Counted from the stretch's first letter, positions 46,822 through 55,639 are shown. The stretch: DNA of 64,000 bases from an uncultured Ruminiclostridium sp. (GCA_910579265.1 CAJTTE010000001.1:236267-300266), one strand, 5' to 3'. Numbers and translations are program-made. Notes: generated from the sequence alone by a model not told the origin.

Positions 46822-48786
46822 TTATTTGCTTACTATCTTATAATAGACTTTTGCCGTAATCAGATATATCATAACATACATAAAAGCAAACACTAAAAAG
46901 GATGCTATAGTACAGATTATATAAAGAGAAGTATTCAGAAGCTCCAATCCCGCCAGCATTTTTGAAACCATAGGAAAAGCAAAGCATATATGGATCCCGG
47001 CAGTAATAAGAGGCAGGAAAAATACGCAAAGCACCTGGGAATGAATGGAGGCTTTCACTTCACTCTTGCTCATACCGACCTTACGCATTATTTCAAAACG
47101 GTTTTTATCTTCATACCCCTCTGAAATCTGTTTGTAATAAATGATCAGTATCGTAGCCATTACAAAAAGAGTACCCAAAAAAATACCGAGAAAAAACAAC
47201 CCGCCGTACAGCTCCATAAAATCTTCCCGCGCCGTATAACTGTCCTCTATACTGACAGATTCTCTTACACCGTAAATTCTGTCTATTATCTCTTCGGCAC
47301 GACCGCTGTCTTTAATATCATAATTTATCGTTCTGTCAAACCAGCATCCCGGTTCATCCAGACCAAATGCATCATTATAAAGATCGTTTATTTCCTGAAG
47401 CGCATCCATATCCTTAACATATACGGTTATATGATCATATCCGTAATTATCCATATCTTTGACATATAACCTATTCTTTACCGAAAAGCTCTTTCCGAAT
47501 ATTTCCAAATAACCGGAATCAAGCTCCTTAATGCTGCCGATCAAATATACTTCGTCTTCTCCAAGCGTCAGGGTTTCTCCGGAATATTTATTATGATCCT
47601 CTAACAATATAAACTGACATGATATATCATTTTCTCCTTCTTCCGTCAAGAGCTTGTTTCCCTTTATGCTACAATTAAATGAAAGATGAAGATAATCACC
47701 TTTTTTAACTGTGCAGTCAGAATATTGATCCATTATTTCTTCAATCTCTTTGAGGTTTTTAAGCTTATCCCCGTTTTCGCCCTCCATATATGCTCCGCGG
47801 GTATAAACCTGAATATCAAAATCCGGATATCTCATATTTATAATATCATCTATGCCCACCATAAGGGAAACCGTGCTGGATATCATAACCAATACCATAG
47901 TTGAAAGGATACAAATGTTTGCAAGTCCTACAGCATTTTGCTTCATACGGTAAATCATACCCGAAACCGATATGAAATGTTTTGTCTTGTAATAATATTT
48001 TTTGTTTTTTCGAAGTGCCTTAAGGAAAAAAATACTTCCTGACGTAAATATCATATAGGTTCCTATAATTACCAATATAACCGCATAGAAAAAGAAAGTC
48101 ATAGCCTCCATGACATTTTTTACCTCTACGGCTATAAAGTACCCTCCGATCAAAAACAAAACGCCTAAAAAAGCCGTTATTAATTTTGTTTTAGGTTCTT
48201 TTTCTCCCACATCGCTTCCCTTCAGCAGCTCAATAGGCTTTGACAAATGAATCTGTCTCAGAGAATTAAGAAGAATGCAGAAAAAAATAATTCCAAAAAG
48301 GACAACGGATGTTATAACCGATTCAATGGAAATATAAAACCCAAAATGTATATCCGCCTTCATAATCTTCGCCATCAGCATATACATTACCTTATCAAGG
48401 GCAAATCCGGCTGCCAAGCCCAGCAAAATGCTGATAACGGATACGTATAATGTTTCGAATGCGATAACTCTTGAAATGTGCTTTTTCTCCATTCCAAGAA
48501 TATTATAGAGACCGAATTCCTTTTTTCTTCTTTTCATTAAAAAGCTGTTTGTATAAAAAAGAAAAATCACCGAGAAAATGCCTACAACTATACTGCCAAG
48601 CCCTAATATCTGCGACATAATGAATGCCCCTGTTTTAAGAGTTTGAAGCCCCTCGTTAAGTGACAATGATCTTATAATATAAAACATGGCAATGGTTATT
48701 ATGCATGTAATAATGTAAGGGATATACGTCCTGCCGTTTTTCCTTATGTTATCGGCGGCCAGCTTAAGATAAAGCTTATTGCTCAA
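46822..48786 (-). CDS. BceB-type ABC transporter permease (FtsX-like)
   Basis: About 654 residues, likely starting at TTG 48786 because AGGAGG sits eight bases before it; a GTG at 48792 would touch the site. Ten predicted helices: FtsX-like domain one (about 15-210), more helices to about 310, a large extracytoplasmic domain (about 315-525) as in peptide-sensing BceB proteins, and a C-terminal FtsX domain. With the ATPase it forms a transporter that senses and removes cell-wall-active peptides. Overlaps the ATPase gene by 11 bases. Confidence 0.9.
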   Translation of the reverse strand: MSNKLYLKLAADNIRKNGRTYIPYIITCIITIAMFYIIRSLSLNEGLQTLKTGAFIMSQILGLGSIVVGIFSVIFLFYTNSFLMKRRKKEFGLYNILGMEKKHISRVIAFETLYVSVISILLGLAAGFALDKVMYMLMAKIMKADIHFGFYISIESVITSVVLFGIIFFCILLNSLRQIHLSKPIELLKGSDVGEKEPKTKLITAFLGVLFLIGGYFIAVEVKNVMEAMTFFFYAVILVIIGTYMIFTSGSIFFLKALRKNKKYYYKTKHFISVSGMIYRMKQNAVGLANICILSTMVLVMISSTVSLMVGIDDIINMRYPDFDIQVYTRGAYMEGENGDKLKNLKEIEEIMDQYSDCTVKKGDYLHLSFNCSIKGNKLLTEEGENDISCQFILLEDHNKYSGETLTLGEDEVYLIGSIKELDSGYLEIFGKSFSVKNRLYVKDMDNYGYDHITVYVKDMDALQEINDLYNDAFGLDEPGCWFDRTINYDIKDSGRAEEIIDRIYGVRESVSIEDSYTAREDFMELYGGLFFLGIFLGTLFVMATILIIYYKQISEGYEDKNRFEIMRKVGMSKSEVKASIHSQVLCVFFLPLITAGIHICFAFPMVSKMLAGLELLNTSLYIICTIASFLVFAFMYVMIYLITAKVYYKIVSK

Positions 48787-49546
48787 AATCACCGCCTCCT
48801 GTTGCTATAATCGTCAGAGTGTCGGATATTTTCTGAAACATAATCTCATTTGTACTGTTACCGCGATGTATCTGATGAAACACCTGTCCGTCCTTTATAA
48901 ACAAAACCCTGCTTGCATGGCTCGCGGCTTTCGTCGAATGAGTAACCATAATTATGGTTTGTCCCTCGCTGTTGATCTCGTTAAAAATACGCAAAAGACC
49001 GTCCGTTGAACGCGAATCCAAGGCACCGGTAGGCTCGTCGGCAAGAATGATTCTGGGACCGGTTATTATCGCTCTTGCCACAGCCGCTCTCTGCTTTTGT
49101 CCTCCGGAAACTTCATACGGATATTTATTCAGTATATCGCTTATCTCCAGCTTCTCCGCAACAGGTATAAGCCTTTCCCTCATCTGAGTATAATTCATTC
49201 CGCCAAGCACCAACGGCAAAAAAATATTATCCTGTAGCGTAAAGGTATCAAGTAAATTAAAATCCTGAAACACAAATCCAAGATTATCACGCCGGAATGC
49301 CGCCAGTTCTTTTTCCTTAATTCCCGCGAGGCTTTTTCCTTCAAGAAGCACCTGACCCTCGGTAGGCTTATCCAGAGCAGCCAATATATTCAAAAGCGTG
49401 GTTTTTCCCGAACCGGATTCACCCATTATAGCCACATACTCCCCTTTCTCAACCGAAAAGGAAATATCCGACAAAGCCTGTACCTGATTACCGCCAAAAC
49501 GTGATGTATATATTTTTTTCAGGCATTGTGTCTCCAATATCGTCAT
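48776..49546 (-). CDS. BceA-type ABC transporter ATP-binding protein
   Basis: About 256 residues from the ATG at 49546 (AGGACGG upstream); the longer frame to 49675 is not needed. Walker A GESGSGKTTLL near 46, Q-loop VFQDFNLLDTF near 97, signature VSGGQKQRAAVARA near 150, Walker B IILADEPTGALDSR near 170, and H-loop MVTHSTKAA near 205. This MacB/LolD-like class drives the Bce-type permease next to it. Confidence 0.93.
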   Translation of the reverse strand: MTILETQCLKKIYTSRFGGNQVQALSDISFSVEKGEYVAIMGESGSGKTTLLNILAALDKPTEGQVLLEGKSLAGIKEKELAAFRRDNLGFVFQDFNLLDTFTLQDNIFLPLVLGGMNYTQMRERLIPVAEKLEISDILNKYPYEVSGGQKQRAAVARAIITGPRIILADEPTGALDSRSTDGLLRIFNEINSEGQTIIMVTHSTKAASHASRVLFIKDGQVFHQIHRGNSTNEIMFQKISDTLTIIATGGGDFEQ

Positions 49547-49655
49547 TCTAATACCGTCCTTTCTTTGTTCTGGTTTTATTATAGCAAAAGAATGACGCAG
49601 CATGCCATTCAAAAAAGTGACATTTGTCCTATAAGACATGACATTTTTGTAACAG

Positions 49656-50663
49656 CTATTCCACCTTAAGATCATATCTTTTCAGATCAAGCTTAAATAC
49701 CGTTCCCTTTCCGACTTCAGATTCCACGCTTAGTTTATGGCATAGCCTGTCCGCAGCAAGCCTGCACAAAAAAAGACCGAGACCGCTTGACTTTTTTCCC
49801 GATCTGCCGTTATACCCGGTAAATCCCTTTTCAAATATTCTCGGAATATCCTCCTTTGCTATGCCTATGCCCGTATCTGAAACTTTAAGTATTTTATCAT
49901 CGGTTACGCAAACGGCAACCTCTCCCTTTTCGGTATATTTTACGGCATTTGACAAAAGCTGCTCCAAAATAAAAAGAAGCCATTTTTCATCGGTTATAAC
50001 CTTAATGCTCACCGGTTCATATTTAAGTCTTATACGCTTTCTGACAAACTGAGGAGCATACTTATGCACAGCTGATTTTATAATTTTATCGATTTCATAT
50101 TCTTCAAAAACAAAATCGTTTGTTTCTCCTCCGAGCCTGATATAATTCAGTACCATATCAACATACTGTTCGATCCGAAACAGCTCCGCCGAAAGCTCCA
50201 GATGTTCAGGTGTGTCTTCGCTTTGAAGTATCATTTCAATAACCGAAATAGGGGTCTTTATCTGATGTACCCAGGTAGTGTAATACTCTAAGCTTTCCCT
50301 TTTATCGTTTTTTGCCGCAATAATGCTCTCATCAAGGAGTGCTTTCAGCTTCAGCGCCATCTCAAGGTAATCCTGTTCGGCAAGCGTATCCGCCTCGATA
50401 AGGTTATCCGACATTACATCTATATTGCGGAGCATGTTTTCTCTCTCCCGGTGCTTCCTAAGATAGGAAACAAAATGTATCGAAATAACAACCGCCGAAA
50501 GAAGCGCACACAATCCGGCCGCATATAAAACTGCCTCGGTCTCAAGATCGTAAAGAAAAAAAATACCCGCAAAAATGCCGGAAAAGGCCAGAAACATTAA
50601 CGAGGTATAACGATACTGTTTTATGTATTTTATAAAAACTACGATCCATTTTTCCGTTTCCAT
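49656..50663 (-). CDS. BceS-type intramembrane-sensing histidine kinase
   Basis: About 335 residues from the ATG at 50663, behind a perfect GGAGGAAG; the upstream ATG would read through that site. Two helices (about 12-30 and 36-58) are joined by only a few residues outside, the hallmark of kinases that sense through their partner transporter. The phospho-acceptor His is in TTWVHQIKTPIS near 135, N-box EQLLSNAVKYTEKGE near 236, and SDTGIGI near 265. Confidence 0.92.
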   Translation of the reverse strand: METEKWIVVFIKYIKQYRYTSLMFLAFSGIFAGIFFLYDLETEAVLYAAGLCALLSAVVISIHFVSYLRKHRERENMLRNIDVMSDNLIEADTLAEQDYLEMALKLKALLDESIIAAKNDKRESLEYYTTWVHQIKTPISVIEMILQSEDTPEHLELSAELFRIEQYVDMVLNYIRLGGETNDFVFEEYEIDKIIKSAVHKYAPQFVRKRIRLKYEPVSIKVITDEKWLLFILEQLLSNAVKYTEKGEVAVCVTDDKILKVSDTGIGIAKEDIPRIFEKGFTGYNGRSGKKSSGLGLFLCRLAADRLCHKLSVESEVGKGTVFKLDLKRYDLKVE

Positions 50664-50692
50664 AAACACTTCCTCCGACATTCATTTATTAT

Positions 50693-51364
50693 TTATCCGA
50701 TAATATAACCAAGCCCTACCTTAGTGGCTATAAAATCTTTCAGACCGACGCTGTCAAGCTTTCTTCTGAGACGCGTAACATTTACCGTAAGCGTATTTTC
50801 CTCAACATATGAATCCATTTGCCAAAGCTTTATCATAAGCGTGTCCCGGCTTACAGCCCTGCCTTTGTTTTCCAGCAGCGTCTGAAGTATTCTAAACTCG
50901 TTTTTGGTCAGTTCTATGCGATTTCCGTTATAATCAAGAGAGGCATCGTTTAAATTCAATATTGCTCCCTTATGCTCAAGTACAGGTATTTTTCCGCCCA
51001 TATCGTATGTTCTTCTTAAAACCGCCTGTATCTTTGCCATCATAACGCTTAAGTCAATAGGCTTGGCAATAAAATCGTCTCCGCCCATGTTCATAGCCAT
51101 AACAATATTCATATTGTCCGAAGCCGAGGATATAAAAACAATCGGTACATTGGATATTCTGCGAATCTCGCTGCACCAATGATAACCGTTATAAAACGGA
51201 AGCGTAATATCAAGAAGCACCATATGAGGATCATACTCCGTAAATGCCGGGATAATATCTCTAAACTCCCTGACACACTTTACCTCATTACCCCAAGCTT
51301 CAACCTGTTTTTTAATTTCATTGGCCAAAGCCGCATCATCCTCTATTATCATAATCTTGTACAT
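50693..51364 (-). CDS. BceR-type OmpR/PhoB-family response regulator
   Basis: 223 residues: receiver domain (IIEDDAAL near 6, phospho-acceptor Asp in MVLLDITLPFYNG near 52, Lys in IAKPIDL near 100) and a winged-helix DNA-binding domain from about 130. First gene of the regulator-kinase-ATPase-permease order. GGAGGAATAAAG precedes the ATG. A MITE-like element starts only 30 bases upstream of the start codon. Confidence 0.93.
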   Translation of the reverse strand: MYKIMIIEDDAALANEIKKQVEAWGNEVKCVREFRDIIPAFTEYDPHMVLLDITLPFYNGYHWCSEIRRISNVPIVFISSASDNMNIVMAMNMGGDDFIAKPIDLSVMMAKIQAVLRRTYDMGGKIPVLEHKGAILNLNDASLDYNGNRIELTKNEFRILQTLLENKGRAVSRDTLMIKLWQMDSYVEENTLTVNVTRLRRKLDSVGLKDFIATKVGLGYIIG

Positions 51365-51393
51365 TCTTTATTCCTCCGAATACGAATTTTTAA

Positions 51394-51516
51394 TTAGGGC
51401 GTATCTGAAAAAGCAAATTAGTACGATTACACTAAAAGCATGGCGATTTTTTACTTGAAATCGCTACGCATTTAGCGTAATTATAAACATTTGCTTTGTT
51501 TTCTGATACGCCCTAA
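51394..51516. repeat. MITE-like element family 2, short copy G (123 bp)
   Basis: Ends TTAGGGCGTATCTGAAAA and its inverse TTTTCTGATACGCCCTAA, an 18-base terminal inverted repeat with one mismatch. The interior also holds an inverted repeat around AAATCGC. This is the best-preserved pair of ends in the family and lies in the leader of the Bce-type operon. Confidence 0.85.
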
Positions 51517-52708
51517 TATAAACGCTTCATAAAATCCGCTTTTTTTGCCGACAATAATTTTAACTCTATCCTCGTATTACCATATGTTTACACTATATCG
51601 CCGCACATCTATAAATCGAATACATGTTCGTCACAAAGCGCATCTTAATTGTACGCTTTACAATTAATACTTAGATTGCAGCTATTCGATAACAATAAAT
51701 TATTTTACATTAAAATAAAGGCCGTCATAACCTTTCCCTGAATTCTAACAAATATTCAGCGATAAATTTTTATAATTTAATCATTGCATGACAACCGGGA
51801 AATTCTGCTGTTATTATACATTAACAAAAAGGAAATGTCAACCGCACATGTCAAAGAATAATACCGATAATGATAATACTAATGTAACGCGGTGATATAA
51901 GAACGACTGTTTTATGCCTATCCCTTTTTAAACTGACGTAATACCCACAGTTTAAAAAGGGATTGCACCCCAAACACTAATCCAATAGTTTTAAAAGGGA
52001 TCAGTACTACACCCGGATATCGTTCAATCTGATGCAAGCATAGGATATCTTTAAATCCAACCTGCTATAAACACTGTTTATGTTTAGACTTCAGAGTAAT
52101 AATACTTATTCCAATTCGATATATAGGCAACAAATCAAATCGGAGATATCCGATGCACAATTTTTAAGTCTTTTCAAACAATAAGTTTATCTGCATTATG
52201 ATTTGAAAATAGTATAAGACTTTTATATCCGGATTTTTAATGTTATAGGCATTTTGAAACGTTAACCGCAGAAGCTGACGCAGTAGCAGAAACCGTTGAT
52301 AATGCATGACAACAGCCGATGCATCAATAAAAACAGTACGGATCAATTCAGAGAAAGAATAACTAAAACGTTTTTAGATAAATTTTTTCGGTATTGTCCC
52401 TATAAGCACTTTAAAATTTTAAAGAGTCCTTTTGTATTTACTTCTATAAAAGCAATATTAAAAGGTCGATTACTTTTTTCGCCATTTTCGGCAGGTAACT
52501 TCCATAGTGTCCAGATATTTTAAAACGGGGTCGAGAGGCAGCCATATCAATGTTTACGTTTCTTCATTCCGCATTAAGATCAATTTCTCTTTCACTTTTA
52601 CTTTAATTGCTTTACGGTGAACAAAATCCTGTAAAACGCCTCTGTATTCAATAATTCTTTGATCCGCAGTCAATGAAAAAAATATTTTTGAAAAAAATCA
52701 ATATTGTA
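51517..52708. other. Gene-free stretch between Bce-type and padR operons
   Basis: About 1.2 kb with no reading frame I can support; the longest frames (60-75 codons) lack ribosome binding sites and recognisable content. It contains the long hairpin at 51920..51963 followed by a third GGGATCA-containing string near 52002. Confidence 0.5.
51920..51963. repeat. 16-bp perfect inverted repeat
   Basis: ATCCCTTTTTAAACTG and its exact complement CAGTTTAAAAAGGGAT around a 12-base centre. As RNA it forms a stable hairpin, but it is not next to any gene end and has no T-run, so neither terminator nor operator can be assigned. A related GTTTTAAAAGGGATCA string follows 30 bases later. Confidence 0.6.
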
Positions 52709-52742
52709 TTGACAAACGATATTATAGATGATATAATATCGT
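52709..52742 (+). promoter_or_regulatory. padR operon promoter with overlapping palindromic operator
   Basis: TTGACA (52709..52714), a 17-base spacer and TATAAT (52732..52737) form a consensus promoter. An 11-bp perfect inverted repeat, ACGATATTATA-GATGA-TATAATATCGT (52716..52742), covers the spacer and the -10 box. A dimeric repressor here would block RNA polymerase; the PadR protein encoded immediately downstream is the obvious candidate for autoregulation (inference). Confidence 0.85.
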
Positions 52743-52792
52743 ACAAAGAGCAAGATCATTGTCTTAAAACAAAAATGAGAAAGGTGATTATA

Positions 52793-53125
52793 ATGGCATT
52801 TCCTGTTAATGCTGCATTGTTGGATTCTTTGGTGCTGGCAGTAGTGGCAAAAGAGGATACTTACGGTTATAAAATTACTCAGGATATACGAATAGCCGTT
52901 GACGTATCCGAATCGACGCTGTATCCCGTATTGCGAAGATTGCAAAAGGAAGATAACCTTGAGACCTATGACAGAGAGTTTCAGGGCAGAAACCGAAGAT
53001 ACTACCGAGTGACCGACAAGGGTAAAGCATCGCTGAGTCTGTATCGGGAAGACTGGAAGCTGCACAGAAAGAAAATTGAGGATATTTTATTCACTCAAGG
53101 AGAGGAGAACAATATAAATGAATAA
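52793..53125 (+). CDS. PadR-family transcriptional regulator
   Basis: About 110 residues from the ATG at 52793 with AAAGGTGATTATA before it; the longer frame starting at 52673 would read through the promoter. Winged-helix PadR domain: LDSLVLAVVAKEDTYGYKIT near 10, VSESTLYPVLRRLQKEDNLE near 40, and RRYYRVTDKGKA near 70. It leads a four-gene operon and overlaps the DUF1700 gene by eight bases. Expected to repress its own promoter until a membrane-stress or drug signal appears. Confidence 0.92.
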   Translation: MAFPVNAALLDSLVLAVVAKEDTYGYKITQDIRIAVDVSESTLYPVLRRLQKEDNLETYDREFQGRNRRYYRVTDKGKASLSLYREDWKLHRKKIEDILFTQGEENNINE

Positions 53126-53759
53126 ATACGACTTTTTATCAAGGCTCAGAAATGCTCTTTCCTCGCTTCCTCAGGAGGAACGTGATGCTGCAATGAGCTA
53201 CTATGAGGAATTTTTCAGTGAGGCAGGAGAGGATAACGAGCAAGCCGTAATCGCAAGCCTCGGAACTCCGGAAGATCTGGCGAAATCCGTAATTGATGAA
53301 AATAACAGAGAAAATCCCGAAGCAGAAAGAAAGGATTATAATAACAGCGGATTCTCAAACGGCTTTACACCTCCTCCGACGCCCGCTCAAAGCTCCTCAA
53401 AATGGTCCGGAGCACAAATAGCGCTTTTCGTTATTCTGGCGGTGCTTTCATCTCCGATATGGCTTGGTCTTTTAGCAGCCGTTATCGGGGTAATAGTAGG
53501 ACTTTTCGGAGCTGTCATCGGTATAATTGCCGCATTCGGCGCCTGTGGAATCGGATTCTTTGTATCGGGAATAATTGCATTGATACACGAACCTCCACTG
53601 GGGCTTATGCTTATCGGTCTTTCAATGGTTTTTATAGGACTGTTTCCTTTGGCTATTTTCCCTATGTGTAAGGGCATCGTTAAATTGACAAGCTCATGTA
53701 TAAAAGGAATAGGCGCACTTATCAACAGACTTACGGGCAAAAGAGAGGTAACACAATGA
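53118..53759 (+). CDS. DUF1700 (HAAS-domain) membrane protein
   Basis: 213 residues. N-terminal HAAS-type domain (about 1-65) with RNALSSLPQEERDAAMSYYE and SLGTPEDLAKSVI, a short Pro-rich linker, and a hydrophobic C-terminal half of four helices (about 98-200). DUF1700 proteins typically accompany padR and DUF4097 genes. Overlaps both neighbours (eight bases with padR, four with the next). Confidence 0.88.
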   Translation: MNKYDFLSRLRNALSSLPQEERDAAMSYYEEFFSEAGEDNEQAVIASLGTPEDLAKSVIDENNRENPEAERKDYNNSGFSNGFTPPPTPAQSSSKWSGAQIALFVILAVLSSPIWLGLLAAVIGVIVGLFGAVIGIIAAFGACGIGFFVSGIIALIHEPPLGLMLIGLSMVFIGLFPLAIFPMCKGIVKLTSSCIKGIGALINRLTGKREVTQ

Positions 53760-54676
53760 AAAAAAGTTCAAAAAAATATATCGTCGGCGGTTCAATAGTT
53801 GCTTTCGGTTTAGTGCTTATAATTATTGCCGGATGTATAGGCGGTTGGAGCATGATATGGAATTTCAAAGGGATTTCTATCGATTTGTCCGGAGTTCATT
53901 ATTTTGATGAAGAAAACATATTACAGACAAAAGGAGAAACAATTATGTCCGATGGCAGTGTAAAAAATCTTAAGGTCGATGTGGACTATGGAGAGCTTAT
54001 AATAAAAACCGGAGATGTCAAAGATGTTGAGATAAATACAAGAAATATTCTTCAGAATAAGTTTAAGTATGAAGTCGACGGAGACACTCTTAAAGTAAAA
54101 TACGGCAGCGGTTTTTCATTTTTCAGCTGGCGCAGTAACTCATATATAGAAATAACTCTGCCTAAAAACAGTAATTTCGTTACGGCCAATATTAAAAACG
54201 GAGCAGGACGCACCGAAATAGACTCAATAAACGCCGACACATTAAAAATGAATAACGGAGCGGGAGAAGTGGTATTTACAAATGTCTCCGTAAAAGATAA
54301 GCTTACCATGGATAACGGTGCGGGAGCTGCACGGTTAGAGGATATAACCTGCGGAAAGCTCGATATTGACGGCGGCGTAGGTGAAATAAGAGCAAAAAAC
54401 ATTATTTGCGGAGATATTGACGTAAATAACGGTATAGGAGCATTTACCTTTGACGGAGAAATAAATGGTGACGCCAATATTGACAACGGAGTCGGTGAAA
54501 TCAGAATAAATCTTTACGGAGATTCATCGGACTACAATTTTAAAATTGACAGCGGAATAGGCAATATAAAGGTAAACGGAAACACTCCGATCCAATCCAC
54601 CGGCGGAAAATATGATTTTAAGATCGACACAGGAGTAGGAGAAGTAAGAGTTAATTTTGAGAAAAAAGGAGATTGA
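53756..54676 (+). CDS. DUF4097-family beta-strand repeat membrane protein
   Basis: About 306 residues from the ATG at 53756, which overlaps the DUF1700 stop as ATGA. One N-terminal helix (about 10-32), then a regular right-handed beta-solenoid-like domain with recurring NNGAGEV, DNGAGAAR, DGGVGEIR and DNGVGEIR turns about every 17-20 residues. DUF4097 proteins occur in padR- and pspC-linked envelope-stress loci (LiaG-like). Confidence 0.88.
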   Translation: MKKSSKKYIVGGSIVAFGLVLIIIAGCIGGWSMIWNFKGISIDLSGVHYFDEENILQTKGETIMSDGSVKNLKVDVDYGELIIKTGDVKDVEINTRNILQNKFKYEVDGDTLKVKYGSGFSFFSWRSNSYIEITLPKNSNFVTANIKNGAGRTEIDSINADTLKMNNGAGEVVFTNVSVKDKLTMDNGAGAARLEDITCGKLDIDGGVGEIRAKNIICGDIDVNNGIGAFTFDGEINGDANIDNGVGEIRINLYGDSSDYNFKIDSGIGNIKVNGNTPIQSTGGKYDFKIDTGVGEVRVNFEKKGD

Positions 54677-54681
54677 AATCT

Positions 54682-54882
54682 ATGCCAAAAAAATTATATA
54701 AAATCGAGCAAGGAAAGGTATTCTGCGGAGTGTGCGGAGGAATTGCCGAATATCTTAATCTGGATCATAATATCATAAGACTTCTGACAGTTTTGATAGG
54801 AGTGTTCAGTGCCTTCTTTCCTATATTTATCGCATACATTGTAATGGCCTGCATACTTCCGTTCAAATCCGCCACATTCTGA
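54682..54882 (+). CDS. PspC-domain membrane protein
   Basis: About 66 residues: KLYKIEQGKVFCGVCGGIAE is the PspC signature, followed by one or two hydrophobic helices. The ATG at 54682 lies 10 bases after AAAGGAG; a TTG three codons earlier is nearer but less favoured. Last gene of the padR-DUF1700-DUF4097-pspC operon, a probable envelope-stress response unit. Confidence 0.9.
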   Translation: MPKKLYKIEQGKVFCGVCGGIAEYLNLDHNIIRLLTVLIGVFSAFFPIFIAYIVMACILPFKSATF

Positions 54883-55042
54883 TTTAAAACAATATCAACA
54901 TCACAAACCGTGTCCCAAATCATTCATACTCCATTTATTTAAAAAACATAGCACAAATAATATATTTTAATAATCATATAGTAAAATATAGTCTATCCAA
55001 CATAAAAATACAACCCATTGGGGCACGGCTTTGTTTTGCTAT

Positions 55043-55083
55043 AAAAACAGCGTTCAGGATTAATCTGAAACGCTGTTTTTTAT
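55043..55083 (+). terminator. Rho-independent terminator
   Basis: AACAGCGTTCAG pairs with CTGAAACGCTGTT around a short A/T loop, then a T-run. Lies 160 bases past the pspC stop and just before the tRNA-Pro promoter. Confidence 0.85.
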
Positions 55084-55127
55084 ATTCCACGGTCAATTGT
55101 TTTACAGAGATTTAGAGATTTTAAGCC

Positions 55128-55156
55128 TTGACATTTTTTTATTGTCGGTGTATAAT
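55128..55156 (+). promoter_or_regulatory. Consensus SigA promoter, originally of tRNA-Pro
   Basis: TTGACA, 17 bases, TATAAT, 17 bases before the 5' end of the first truncated tRNA-Pro copy. No comparable promoter is visible directly in front of the intact tRNA-Pro at 55562, so this one may still drive it through about 390 bases of relic sequence. Confidence 0.85.
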
Positions 55157-55173
55157 ATATTTGTTCAAAAAAT

Positions 55174-55215
55174 CGTGGTATAGCGCAGTTGGTAGCGCGC
55201 GATATTTGGGAGCGT
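55174..55215 (+). pseudogene. Truncated tRNA-Pro, 5' half (relic 1)
   Basis: CGTGGTATAGCGCAGTTGGT followed by AGCGCGCGATATTTGGGAGC matches the first half of tRNA-Pro through the anticodon loop (ATTTGGGA) and then departs. There is no 3' half. It lies 191 bases before the second relic. Confidence 0.8.
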
Positions 55216-55364
55216 AGATTTTGTTCTCAGTACCCGAAAATGAAAACCGCCTAAAGCCCTTTAACAGTGCGGATTTCGGGCAGTTTGTAAAAATCAAAAA
55301 GGCAGTCAAATCTGTGTTTGACCACATATTTGACCACTTACATAACCACAATTAAATAACTTAT

Positions 55365-55412
55365 CGGGGTGTGGCGCAGTTGGTAGCGCGCGACATTTGG
55401 GAGCATAGAGCC
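55365..55412 (+). pseudogene. Truncated tRNA-Pro, 5' half (relic 2)
   Basis: CGGGGTGTGGCGCAGTTGGT then AGCGCGCGACATTTGGGAGC again matches tRNA-Pro up to just past the anticodon and then stops matching. It is 197 bases before the intact gene. Both relics are followed at about the same distance by TTTGACCACATA-N-TTGACCACTT. Confidence 0.8.
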
Positions 55413-55561
55413 GTCAGAGCGCTTTGCAGATCGGTTTTTCGTGCATTTCCTTTTATACTACACGGTCACGGCTCTTTCGTTTCGCAAAAATCTTGGTCGA
55501 GAATCCGTTTGACCACATAGTTGACCACTTTCGGAAAATTTTTGGAAAAATTTCATAAAAT

Positions 55562-55637
55562 CGGGGTGTAGCGGAGCTGGTACCGCACTTCATTTGGGAT
55601 GAAGGGATCGCACGTTCGAGTCGTGTCACTCCGACCA
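55562..55637 (+). tRNA. tRNA-Pro (anticodon TGG)
   Basis: Intact cloverleaf: acceptor CGGGGTG/CACTCCG, anticodon stem CTTCA/TGAAG with loop TTTGGGA (anticodon TGG), T-arm GCACG-TTCGAGT-CGTGT, discriminator A, encoded CCA at 55635-55637. The D-stem is GCGG/CCGC where the two upstream relics have GCGC/GCGC, so this copy is a different allele, consistent with having been brought in by an integrating element. Confidence 0.93.
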
Positions 55638-55639
55638 CA

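Noticed and set aside
52296..52523. 75-codon frame in the gene desert
   Set aside because: No ribosome binding site, no recognisable content, A/T-rich composition like its surroundings.
52673..52792. N-terminal extension of the PadR gene
   Set aside because: It would read through the promoter and operator; the ATG at 52793 has a good ribosome binding site.
55174..55412. Two additional functional tRNA genes
   Set aside because: Both copies stop matching after the anticodon loop and cannot form acceptor or T-arms.
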